Below, piece after piece: positions 47,011-58,400 of a stretch of DNA of 64,000 bases (positions are counted from its first letter, which is position 1; each line of letters starts with the position of its first letter). Source of the stretch: Otis tarda (taxonomy: Eukaryota > Chordata > Aves > Otidiformes > Otididae). The position numbers and the translations under genes were made by a program. The DNA is taken from positions 55,815,001-55,879,000 of the forward strand of contig CM048552.1 of NCBI GenBank assembly GCA_026413225.1, given 5' to 3'. The notes under the pieces were generated by a model, which had not been told where the DNA came from, searched no databases, and saw nothing but the letters and a program-made list of their open reading frames with translations.

Positions 47011-50000
47011 CTCTGTGTGCAGAGACTGAAGGGAATGGGAGGGCACAGGCATGCAGGGGGAAGAGGCCAGTCAACCAAAAAAAAAAAAAAAAAAAAAAAG
47101 AAACAAGCTCCTAGTATTTGTACTCCTCCCCCAACAGTGTCCTTCCTACACGAAGCTGGCGGGGTGGCAAAGGCAGACCGGCTGCTCGAGTCACTGCTGC
47201 TGAGGAGCAGAAGAGGCTGCAGGAGTTCTGGGGCTGGTGGCCTCCTGCCCCCTCAGTGAAGCCTGACCCAGCTCGGGAGAGACTGGGGCCGGCAGCTCCT
47301 CTTCCTCCAGGCAGGAGCAGCGATGGCAGCGCGTGGGGCGCAGTGTGGCCAGGCACAAGTTCCCTCACGCCTCGCAGCGGGACACAGCATGACTAGGCCT
47401 GAGCGCCGTTTCCAGAAGCAGCACCCCATGCCTTGCTGGGATTGGCAAATACAGCGGCGGTGTGCTGCCCCAGCTCCGTCGGTTTAACAGTTGCAGAAGG
47501 AGATTCCACCTCTGGAGCAGGACGCAAAGGCGGGAGTGCTGGCTGGGGGCCCGGAACAGCTGCCCTCTGCCCCACGTGCAGTCTGGCAGGGGAGGGCCTG
47601 ATCTGCCCCAGGGCTGTGAGGAGCTGGGCAGAACAGGCACCTTTTCCGAATGTAGCCAAAGGGAACCAGGGTTCCCCACCAACCTGGTAATGTCTAAGCT
47701 GGTTTCCCAAATATTGCTGAGCTTGGCAGGGGCCTGCCTACTTGCTTCACTCGCTTTGGGCTGCAAACCAGATTTTTTAAGGTGCTAAAATCCAGGTCCT
47801 TTTATGTTAAATCTGTCCTTCACTGCCCCAGACCTCTGGCTGTGCCTGGGGCCTTGCCTCCGGGCACACCCCAGTCCCCCCAGCTTCCGCAGCACTTGCG
47901 ACGTCCCCAGGTGAGCAAGGGAGCCTGTGGTGGGGACAAGAAAGTGTCCGTGGGTCCTGGGGAGCGCGTGAGGGGCACAGCCAGCAAAGAGCAAAGTGAA
48001 GTAACATATCATGAGGGGCCACGTGCAATCTCTCTGCTGCCTTCAGCTGTGCTGCTGCCTCCCTGTAGCAGGTGCCACAGTGGAAAGAAGCAGCTGGGGA
48101 ACGTCAGACCCAACAGGCAAGGAAGAGGACGTTGTGTGGCACAACGCAGTAGCGCAGTCGTGCAACTGTGAGGGCCCCGTTCCGGGGAGAAGTGGGAGCC
48201 TGAAAGCAGTAACAGGCAGCTGCCCACTGCTCTTCCTTCCCTCCAGGCCCACGGGGAAAAGGCAAAAGCAAATGGCTGCTTACTGTGAGCAGCCGCCCTG
48301 CGTGCTGTCGGCTGCTGACTGACGAGGGGCGGATGAGTACCCCAAGCCCCGATGAAGCTATTCCTTGTGCAGAGTTTTTGCGTAGGACACCCAGGCCTGT
48401 GGCACTCTCTCGTGCTGTTATTCTGGTCACTTTTAAATTCCTGTGTTTGTTAGTAACTCACTGCCGTATTTACCAGGTGAGCCGTAGCCTTGCTGTGCAT
48501 CCCCCCCGGCCCCCCCAGCGCAGCTAGCTCTGCTTGGGAGGGAGGCAGTGGCCTTTTAAATCGTAAGTGGTGACCCTGCTCGGGCACTGGAAGGATCAAC
48601 TGCCATCCTTTTTTAGTAGCTCCTGGAGGATGCTGTCCCCACCTTTCTTTCCCCTGGCCACGCTGCAATGCTGCCTGTTGGGGAGGGGGTAGCTGTGGGT
48701 GGACACATGCTGCTTCCCTGCCCCTTTGGTACCTGGAGCTCTTCTTGGGGACGCCTTGCCACAGGGGTGCGGGTACCTCTGCTCCGTGGCGGGGCAGGTG
48801 AATGCCAGCCCCGCATGATGTGCTCTCTTTCTCAGCCACTAAATGGGCAGCCAGGTTGGGGTCCTGCCTGTTTTGCAGCTGGGAGAAATGCCTGCTTTCC
48901 TGAGCCCTGTTTGCTTGTTAACTGCATGGGGAGCCACCACTTTCTTAATCATTTGCCAGGCGAGCCTGCTGGCAGCTTCCTTCCTTTCTGCCCCCTTCCT
49001 CCCCTCTCCTGCCCAGGTCCTGAGTTGTAAGCAAGTCAGAGCCTCTTATCTGCCTCCCTCCGTGTCTGCGTTGGAGTGAGAGGATAACCCCCTTCCCACC
49101 ACCCTCCCCTGCCCCCGCCTGCTTTCTGTTGCCCAGCCTACAGTGTCATGTCCTAAAAATCAGAGTAACTAACCACTTCCCTCCTGGTGCAGCCCTGCTC
49201 CATTTTGGTGGTTGTGCCGAGTGTCCTGGGAGCAGTGAGTGGCATTAGCACTCACTCGCCTTACAGAGCTCCCACCAGCTCCCTGCAGAGCAGCTGCCCA
49301 GCCATGGGACCAGGTGGGCACAGGAGGCAAGCGGTTTCTTAGCAGGAAAGTACTGGGGGGGAGGGAGTGGGAGGATCTGTCAAATGCAAAGGGGAAAAAG
49401 TGAGGCTGCCTGTTTGTCAAGCAAAAACAGCTTTTAGCCCACACTGAGCAGTAGCCCCCACTTACACCAGCTGTGTGATTTCTTTTGTACAAATCATTAC
49501 AAAGCTGCAACCAGTAAATAATGAAATAATCGGCATGCAGCAAGCACGCAGAGGAAGGTGGGAGCGCTCTCCCTGCACTCCTGGCCTGACCCAGCCATGG
49601 CTCCTTGCACTGGGCCGGGCACCCTGGTAGTTGTTGGCAGAGAGATGCCAATGCCTGTTAGTGACTGAACCCCTCCCTGGAGCTGATGGGGAAAGGCTGC
49701 ACTCACAGCTGCTCCCTTTCGCCTTTACCCAGTTCCCCCCCTCATTTGTGAAACTTTGTAGGAGTTTAATTACGTTAAATTTGCCCAAGGTACTTGAAAT
49801 TGGCTGATGGGCTTAAGAGCCCAGACAATGCAGAACCATAAGCCTCACCTTCCGAGGAAACCAGCTACCCTGCCAGAGCTCCTCTGCGCAGGGGGCTCCT
49901 GCCAAGAGAGCAAGCCTGTGCCCAGGGGCAGTGGGAAAGATGGTGCCTCAGCCCAGGAAATTTTAGAAAGTCTTTTCCCCAAGCAGTGCCCAGAGCAGGC

Positions 50001-50250
50001 CAGCCCAGTTCTCTGCTTTCTTACTATTATTTGTTTGAATAATAGTTCAATAGTTCTTTGTTGGAAGAGGTATTCCCTGGACGTACATTTTTGCAGCCAC
50101 TGGGAAAAACAAAGTCTGATGTTCTGCCTCTACCTTGAATGTAATCCTGAATCTTTCTGCTGTAACCACTACTTGTTTGTAATGTGTATTTGACTAGCAC
50201 GCACTCTCCCTTCCACTATGCAGCAAACGGCGAGGGGTGGTCGGCACCAT
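47011..50250 (+). other. Probable MRTFA 3'UTR and downstream sequence
   Basis: GC-rich non-coding sequence after the MRTFA stop. It contains an A23 run at 47077-47099. No canonical AATAAA is seen on the + strand before about 50390, so the 3' end cannot be placed confidently. Many overlapping open frames occur on both strands because stop codons are rare in this composition; none resembles a protein family. Confidence 0.6.
47077..47099 (+). repeat. A23 homopolymer in MRTFA 3'UTR
   Basis: Twenty-three A residues starting 67 bp after the stop codon. It is a genomic A-run, not a processed tail: no poly(A) signal lies just upstream and unique sequence continues after it. Confidence 0.85.
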
Positions 50251-50265
50251 CTGCGGCAGATGGTG
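50245..50265. repeat. Perfect 10-bp inverted repeat with 1-nt centre
   Basis: CACCATCTGC and GCAGATGGTG flank a single G. The RNA stem can be extended outward by G-U and C-G pairs for about four more positions. It lies between the convergent genes. Each arm contains a CANNTG E-box (CATCTG, CAGATG). Confidence 0.75.
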
Positions 50266-50391
50266 TTGGGGCATCAGATCCAGAGCGAGTATTCAACTGG
50301 AAAAGGATAAAAGTGACAAGTTAATGGGGGAGAGAATGGATCTTTAAATTGAATTATTTTTTCAGTTACAAATATTTGAAAAAAAATCCAT

Positions 50392-50400
50392 TTTATTAAA
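50392..50400. promoter_or_regulatory. Candidate poly(A) signals on both strands
   Basis: TTTATT at 50392-50397 is AATAAA on the - strand, and ATTAAA at 50395-50400 is a common + strand variant. They sit in a local A/T-rich island inside GC-rich sequence. The + strand signal could end MRTFA about 3.4 kb after its stop; the - strand signal could be a distal SGSM3 site. No transcript evidence is available. Confidence 0.4.
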
Positions 50401-51231
50401 AAAATTCCAAACAGCCACGTGCTCAAAACCTTCTCTGCTACGCTGGTGGGAGGGCTTGGGGCCACTCTGCCTTCTCCAGCTAAGGGTGGGCGATCCCTCT
50501 GGGTCTTTCTCAAACCTGAAAAAAAGCAACATGACTGGTGGTGTCTCATCTCTTCTCGGCTGCGGGGAGAGTCCCTCTGTGATTGGAAAGTACCTGCCAT
50601 GCAACCAGAAGTAGATCTTAATGTAGGAGAAGCACGGGCAGCTTTTACAGCCTCCCACAGCCCAGTAGGCTGGTCTGGACCTCAACCGTTCCAGGGGGGA
50701 GGTGATACTGCAGCCTTCCTCAGCCAGATGCCAAACTGGAATGACTTTGCCTGAAAACACTAATTTTCACATGAGTAAATATGGATGTGGAGGATGCAAC
50801 TTCCATCCTCCCATAAGCCCAGGCTTCTGAACATGGTTCTCCAGGGGCCTGTGCTCTTACTGTTCCACTTTGCAGAAGAGACTCCCTTTGCGAAGGGCCC
50901 TCCCCTTGCAGGGTCCCTGCATCCCTTCATTTTCAGTATTTCTTGCTTGTTGGAGCCTCCTGGGGCTCTGCTGCAGAGCTGCGTTTCGGGGAGGGCTGGT
51001 GGCAGAGAGGCAAGGCAGGGCTGCGGCTACTGGCAGCACAACAGCTCCTGTCCCGGCCGCTGCCTGGCCTTGTGGCCTGGTCAGAGGCCAGGCTGGTGTG
51101 AGGAGCCCCCACAGCCCCAGCGCAGGCTGAGCAGAGGCCAGTGCAGAAATGGGGTCATAATTATCAACTGGCAGAAATGAAGGATTAAATCTAGTCCTGG
51201 CACTGTCAAAAAAACAAAGGCAAAGCCCAGC

Positions 51232-52377
51232 ACTCTCCCAAGATACAGTTTATTTACAAACCCACCAAATAAAGGAAAGTAAGAATCTAGTGTCATTTCT
51301 TGAGTAGTTTGTGCTCACAGACAAGCGCTTTCAGTAGAAAGTCACAGACTCCATATCCAGAGCCACCACCACAAAGCAGCAATTCTCCACTCCTGACCTG
51401 CGTCCCCGCTGCCACTGCAGGGCGAGCAGGACGAGGTAAGTCTCCCTGAGCCAGCTCCAACTGAACCCCATCCTGAGCTACAACAGTGCCAAAATATACA
51501 CGTTCCTGGAGTTAATTTACAGCTTTTTGGTTAACAGTAAAAATCATCTAGAGACTAAAATGACAGCATGAAACACTCTTCTTTAGGGGAGGGGTGGTTT
51601 TTGTCTGCTCCCAGAGGAGACAAAGCCCATCCCCTTCAGCAGTAACAGCCCAGTGCAGTCGGGCACCATTTGTCAACACCCCACAGGCCAGCGCCAGGGA
51701 GGCGGGATGAGGCTGATGCCGGTTCCCCCTTCTCAGCCCCGGCTCTGGGTCAGAGGAACTTGTCCAAGTGCTTCAGGTTTTGCCATCCCTCTCCCCGAGA
51801 GAGAGGCGAGCCCTCAGCTGGCACGGGGCGGTGGGGATGTACTATCCCGTACAGCAGTGAGCGTCTCACCAGCCCGATTCCACTTGCACCCACAGTCCCA
51901 CCTGGCAATGGCACCAGCTTTCACAGATCAAAGCCACCCCGCGAAGGCTGCCTCTTCCCCGCAGCTCCTGCAGCAGACACTCACACACCCGGGCAGCTGC
52001 TGGCCCGTGGGGCAGCATGTGAGGTGCTGCAGGCCAAGCTGCTCCCCCAGGCACTGAGGGGGAGGCAGGGCTGAGGCAAGGAGAAGATGGGGGTGGCAGA
52101 GATGGGGAAAGCTGGGAGGGGGCACTTATTTTTGTGGCCAGAACACACACGTCCCTTCGCAGCATCACCCTCGCCCATCACCTCCCTCAGGTCTGCAGCT
52201 CGGCCTCTCAGCCCTGCTGCCGTCTGTCCCAGGTGGCCTGGCAGCCCCCTCAAGGGGGGGATTTTGTCACGGATACAAGTGGGTGGGGTGGGCGAGGGCA
52301 GGAGGTGAGACACGATAGGGTAGGGGAGAGGAGTGTGCGCCATTGAGAAGGTTCCCCATGATGGGGCGAGGTGGGGG
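51232..52377 (-). other. SGSM3: Probable SGSM3 3'UTR
   Basis: Sequence from the SGSM3 stop codon to just past the - strand AATAAA at 51249-51254. No competing canonical - strand signal was noticed in between. GC-rich, no repeats recognised. Confidence 0.6.
51249..51254 (-). promoter_or_regulatory. SGSM3: Candidate SGSM3 poly(A) signal AATAAA
   Basis: TTTATT on the + strand is AATAAA in the SGSM3 sense, 1.1 kb after the stop codon. It is the first good - strand signal I noticed downstream of the CDS. A + strand AATAAA lies 14 bp away at 51268-51273. Confidence 0.55.
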
Positions 52378-52461
52378 TCACCCATCTATGTCCCAGCTGA
52401 AGAGATGGTGCTTCACGAGCATGTCCTGCACCCCTTCCTTTAGTGGCTTCTTCTCCTTCTC
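52378..52461 (-). CDS. SGSM3: SGSM3 last exon
   Basis: Encodes [20 protein letters not shown] and FSWDIDG followed by TGA at 52380-52378. Acceptor GTCATCCTGCAG. The [18 protein letters not shown] end is the family's C-terminus. The lysine-rich first residues seem to differ from the mammalian linker. Confidence 0.93.
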   Translation of the reverse strand, partial: EKEKKPLKEGVQDMLVKHHLFSWDIDG

Positions 52462-55400
52462 CTGCAGGATGACACAGAGACCCGGGTCAGTGCACCGCGC
52501 CCACAAAAGCCGAGGCTGTGCCTGCGGGCAGAGCCCAAGTCCCCCGAGGTCTCCGGCACCCAGACAGAGCAGCTTTCTGCACTTCCCGCCTCCGCGCAGC
52601 TGAAACAGGGAGAGGCGCTGCGGTTTGGAGAGCACCGGGGAAGGGAGGGGCCTAACATTTCCTTCTGTCCCAGCAAGGCAGGCAAGGGGCAGGCAGCACC
52701 CTCTGCCAGCACTGCCACCCAGCTCCCGTGCACAGCCTGCCCTGGCAGGGAAAGTGGCCCCATCCGCAGCCTCTGGCATCGGCTCAAGGAGAGGCAGAGG
52801 ATGGGCTGGGGCACAAAGCTGGGAGAGGAAGGTGGGGAGCGAAGCGGAGGGAGAGAATGAGAGATGCTACCTACTCACCTCCCTCTTTATTGGCAGCTCC
52901 CAGTCCTGAGAGAGGCTGAAGGCAAATTTGCAGAGGACTCTGCAATGGAAGAGAGCGATGGTAACGCACACCCAGGTCACACCCCCAGCCTACACCCACA
53001 ACTGCTGCCCCCAGGCACACAACTGCACCAGCTCCTCAACTTGCCCCGACACACAGCTGAGCTTCCAAGGATGGAAATCCCTGTGTGTTGGTGTTGAAAG
53101 TGCAGCACCAGCCACTCATCCCCTGTTTCCCCCTCCTCTTTGGGCTTCACATCCTGCCAGGCCCAGGCTGGGAAGAAAAGCTTGAAGATGTGACTGAAGT
53201 GCAAGCCCTGCAGAGCCTGACACAGCAGCGCAGGAAGGCACGGGCAAGCCCCCGGCTCTGCTACGCTGCAGACGCATGTGGCTGAGAACTGCACGCAGCT
53301 GGCAATAGCAGAAGGGGGGGGGTGTGTGTGTGTTGGGAGGAATTTGCAGGTTCCTCTCCAGAAAGCAGAATCCTGCCAGTAGCACCTCAGAGTTTCTGGA
53401 CTCCTCTCTCTCTCCCTGGGGTAAGAGAAGTGTCCTGACCTCCATGCACAAGTGCCATATGGGGATGGCACAGAGAGCTCCCTCGCTGTACCTGGCTCTA
53501 AGCATCCCAGAGACAGGGATGCACAGCTCAGACCTTGTGGCTCTGGGGAAACTCCTCTGTGGGGGTCTCCTTGAACTCCAGCAGCAGTGAGGGAAGAGAG
53601 GCCCTCCACAGGAAGCTGGCTGGGAGAAATGTGGCAGAAGGCTCCGCTCCTGCTCCACACAAACCCGTGCACAGCCATGAACCAGTCCCGCTTGGTCCTT
53701 CGGCTGTGCTGAACGACCACTGTCCCCACGCTGCGAGAAAGTAGCCGTGGAACAGCACAGCACAGAGGTGGAGGGGACTCCCTTCCTCCCACTAAGCAGC
53801 AGCACAAGGAGAACAGGGATGTCCCCACTGGGGCCAGAGACAAGCGGGTGGCACAGACAAAAGCCAGTTCCTGCAGGATGGCAGCAGCAGCAGAGCTGGA
53901 GTGGTGGTGGGGGGGAGCAGGGGTTTTGTTGTGTGGCTCCCTGGGACTGGAAGTGGCTTTGCAGAGCACAGGAGGGCCAGGAGGAAGCAGTGTGGATGCG
54001 TGCCCTGGGCTCCCAGCGATGCACTTCGTGCAAGCTCAGCCGCGTTCAGCCCCTGACGCCACTCCCTCGCACATTCCCTGTTCCCCAGTGGCTGGTAGAG
54101 GACCTGGAGAGCAGGGGTTGGGAAAGGCACCCCTAGGGTAGGTGCAGGGCACAGCAGGAGGCTGCTGGCAGGCAGAGGCTGCTTGCTTGTTGCGACAGCG
54201 TCCGGGGAGCCAGGCTCTGCTCTGGATCAGGCAGGCGCAGTGCATCGCATTAAACTGTCTAGACAGTTGCTGCTGCCTCAGCACGCAGAAGGAAATCTCT
54301 GCAGTGGGGATGTCTGGGCAGCCCACGCTGCGACTCGCTGGAGAGGGCCCAGAGCCAGCCATTGTGAGGGCCACCTCCTGCAGAGGAGGAGGAAATCCAC
54401 TCCAGACCCCAGCAAGGCCCACGGGGACAGACTCACCTCAGCTCACATTTGATCTGCACCCAGCCAGGACTGCGCAGGAATGACCAGGGATGGAACCACT
54501 TCTCCACAGTCTGCAGGCTTGAGCACAGCACCTCTAGCCACAGGTGCAGCACCTGCTCGCTGCAGTGATGGGGTGGAGGCATGTTACTCGGCTGAAGGCA
54601 AGCAAAGAAGCCCCATTCCTTTGGGACAGTCTACTTTCAGCCCAAGCCTTGACCCCAGCCCACAGTCCTGTCCCCAGTGGGAACAGGATAACCCAGTAAA
54701 CTTGTATGGGCTGCTCCATGCAATGATTGCTACTCCTTCCAGCCAGGCCAGCACGATGAACAAGAAAAGAGCAGGTCCCACTCAGTGGCTGCAGTGGGAG
54801 GGAGGAAAAAACCCTGTGGCCTAAGGTAGATTGAAACAACTGCTGCCCTTCAGCCTGCCCTGCCCCCTCCCAAGCTCCCTGCACCCCCTCCTCTGTCCTG
54901 GGTTATCAGGACTGGATGACTCACTTGAGTCCGACACAGATGAGGGAACGAAGCTTCACATCCATCTGTGCATGTGCAGCATCGTGCGTCATGTTCACAG
55001 CCTGAACCGCCTGCAGAGTGGGAAGATGTGGTTACCATCTTCTCAGCTTAGCCTTAGGCTGGACTGGGCAGCCATTTCAGCAACACAGCCAAATGCTCCC
55101 CTCCCCAGTGCTTCCCACCCTCATCCAGTGCCACCTGCTACCATCAGAGGGGCCGAGCCTTCCCAATGGCTTCACTTTCTGCTTCTCCAGAGGCACCTGG
55201 AGTCTCTACTACTTCCCATCAGGGAAGGTCTCGGAGACTCTCAAGCATTTCTAAAGAAGGGCATCACCCCCCACCCCAGCAGCCCCCATGGGAAACTTCC
55301 CCAAATTAGGAGCTGGGCACTCACCCGGTAAAGCAGCTCCTCTGGAGTGAGGACTTTGCCATCCTCATCGAGCCTGCAAAGACCACAGCAGAGTGCTAGT

Positions 55401-58400
55401 GAGCTCCAGAGCCACCTTGGGCACAAGCAGGCCTTTCCCCCTCCATACCCCAACAGCTCCCTTGCTCCTGCTGAGCCCCCAAGTGACCCTGCAGCCATGA
55501 GAGAGCAAGATACAGCCCCAGAAGAAAACACAAGAGCGCAAGGAAGGGGGCAAGAGCCAGCACCAGGCCCAAGCCAGCACGGGCACAGCAGCCTGCTGAC
55601 ACCACGCTGACAGGAAGATGGGGCAGAGCAAAACCCTTCCCGAAGTGGAGAGCAGCAGCAGCTTGATGAGCACGCAAGGAGGAAGGCACAGACCCAGTCG
55701 CTCTGTGTGAATAAAGTGGCCTTACCTGTACGTCTTGCAGAGCACAAGGCGAGAATACACAGAGTCGAAGTCCCGTTCCACTTCCCGGCTGGCAGCCTGG
55801 TGAGGCAGAGGGACAGTCACTACACTCTGCCCTACAGCCCCCTCGCCCCAGCCCTCTGGCAACACTGGCCCATGAAGGGAACTGAGACACCTCACCTCTT
55901 CGATGAACAGCCAGGGATGGCAGGCACCCCCCAGCAGAGACGGCTTCTTCAATCCATGCTCAAATATGGACTTCAAGGCTGGACACAGCGTGCCTCGCAC
56001 CAAGTCTGTTACCCCTTCTGTGACGGAGTCATCTCCAGCGATGGAGTACTGAGGAACATGAAGAGCCAGCTCTCAGCATACTGGCAAGCGGGGCAGAGCG
56101 TGGAGGTGGTCTGCTCACCTACAGCTCCTCTGCGCACACCTCTTTCACTCCCAGGTGCCCACCAGCCCCCTCCCTTAACCCCTTATACTCTTGCTGGCTC
56201 TTGCATAAGGCATCATGTTCAGTGCTACTCCCCTGGGATTTGCTGGGACACCAGGACCCTTGTGCTAGGTGCTGCCCAGAAGACCACACAGGTGACCCCC
56301 AGCACCATCCTGGCAGCGTTCAGCACGTAGGAACTGCTGCAGTTTGGTGCGATGCTGACTGAGCTAAGATAAGGAGAAGGACTTGTGCTGAGGGTCTCTG
56401 AGACTGTAAGCTGCTAAAAGTTAAGGCCAGTGGGGATAGGTGGGAATTCCCAGGTGAGCTGGTGTACCACTTCAAGGTGTCACCCTGACAGGCTGTTAGC
56501 ATGAAGGATATTCCAAATTTAGGATGAGTGGGATCCTCTCTTTCCACAGTTGGGAGAAGAACTGCTCAGCAGTACAGGGTGTGTTTATACACAGAGAGGT
56601 GATCTGCATCTAAGGAACCAGCCCTGAGAAGGGGGTGAGGAAACAGGTGAGATGTCAATAGTGGCATCTGTCTAGGGGCTTCTCTTGGGGTCTCAGGTCA
56701 GCCTTTTTCCTTACTCTCCAAATGCTGAGGAGGAGAGGGAGAACAGGGTCTTCTCCACTTCCCCTGCACATTGCTTAAGCCAACACCTGATGACATTTGT
56801 CTCCTATCTGTTAACCCAGCCTTGGGGCCATGTTGAGGCATCTGCTCTAAATAGGTGGCATCTCATCACTGCTGGTTGCAAGAGGAACTGAGACAGAGTG
56901 GCCCCTCAGGCACAGCTGCTCGTGGACAATCCACTGTGGTGACTGCAAAGCATGAGTGGGATCCACAGGCACAGCCTCAAAGGAGGAAGAGAGAACAGGG
57001 TGCAGGCAGAAACACTCCCCTCGGGACCCTGCTGCGTACCTGCCTGCTACTTTCAAAGCTCATCTCTAGGGGCCTTGCAAGCCCAGGCACAGAATCACAG
57101 AATGGTTTGGGTTGGAAGAGATGTTAAAGATCACCTAGTTCCAATCCCCCTGCCCTGGGCAGGGACACCTTCCACCTGACCAGATTGCTCAACACCCCAT
57201 CCAGCCTGACCCTGAACACTTCCAGGGATGGGGCATCCACAACTTCTCTGGGCAATCTGTTCTGGTGCCTCACCACCCTCACAGTAAAGAATTTCTTCCT
57301 TACATCTCATCTAAATTTGCCCTATTTTAGTTTAAAACCATTACTCCTTGTACCATCACAACAAGCCCTAGTAAAAAGTTTGTCCCCATATTTCTTCTAA
57401 GTAAGTCCCTGTTAGGTACTGGAAGGTCGCTATCAGGTCTCTCTGGAGCCTTCTCTTCCCCAGGCTGAACAGCCCCAGCTCTCACAGCCTGTCCTCACAG
57501 GAGAGGTGCTCCAGCCCTCTGATCATCTTCGTGGCCCTCCTCTGGACTTGCTCCAACAGGTCCATGTCCTTCTTACACTGGGGGCTCCGGAGCTGAACAC
57601 AGTACTGGAGGTGAGGTCTCTCAGCTACCCCCTGCAGCCCTTTGGGGCCCTCATTCTCCACCTGCTCAGCATCAGGAAGTTGAGCAAAGAGGCTTTGGAA
57701 GATAAGCTGCCTGATCACATCGCTGAGTGCTCAATAGCCAGAGAGAGCAAACAGACTCAAGGGAAATACACGGCTCTTTTCAACTATGTTTTTTCGGCTA
57801 CAAAACGACGTTTTTTTTGTTGTTGTTGTGTTTTGTTTTTTCGTTACCTCTTTGCTCCGCTCATCCAAGATCTCCACAAACTTGGCTGGAAACCAACCTA
57901 TAAAGAACAGACAAAGAAGTGAGTCTGACACAGAGAAGCCCCTAGCACAGACAAGACCAGAGCCCAGTGGAAGCTGCGAGTAAATCAAGAGTTCATAGGC
58001 TCCAGCTCCAAAGGAGGAAGCAAGGACCCTCAAAATCACAAGAATTAAGGCAACTGCAAGAGGAAGCCAATTACAGGACACTGCCCACAACCACCCTGTG
58101 CCAGGAGGATGGAGTCTGAACTTGCTGTTTGCAAGAAGTAACCAGGTGGCTGCACCACTGCTCTCATTCCCTGCTTTAACATCTCCCTTCTCCCTGGCAG
58201 ATGCTCCAGGTAACTGGCAGAACGTTTGCTAAAAATGTGCCAGAGCAGTTGCTCTGAAAGAATGGATGCTCTGCATCTGGCCCCACTCTCCCCAGTGCAA
58301 CCCATCCTGCTCTCACCTCTCAGTCCATTCAGCTCTCCCACCCAACAGTGCTCATCCTTCTGGGAAATGATCTGAAAAACAGGGAGTGGAAAACACTGGT

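Noticed and set aside
55707-56330. 207-codon + strand open frame
   Set aside because: It is antisense to two SGSM3 RUN-domain exons, which match their family on the - strand; the + translation resembles nothing.
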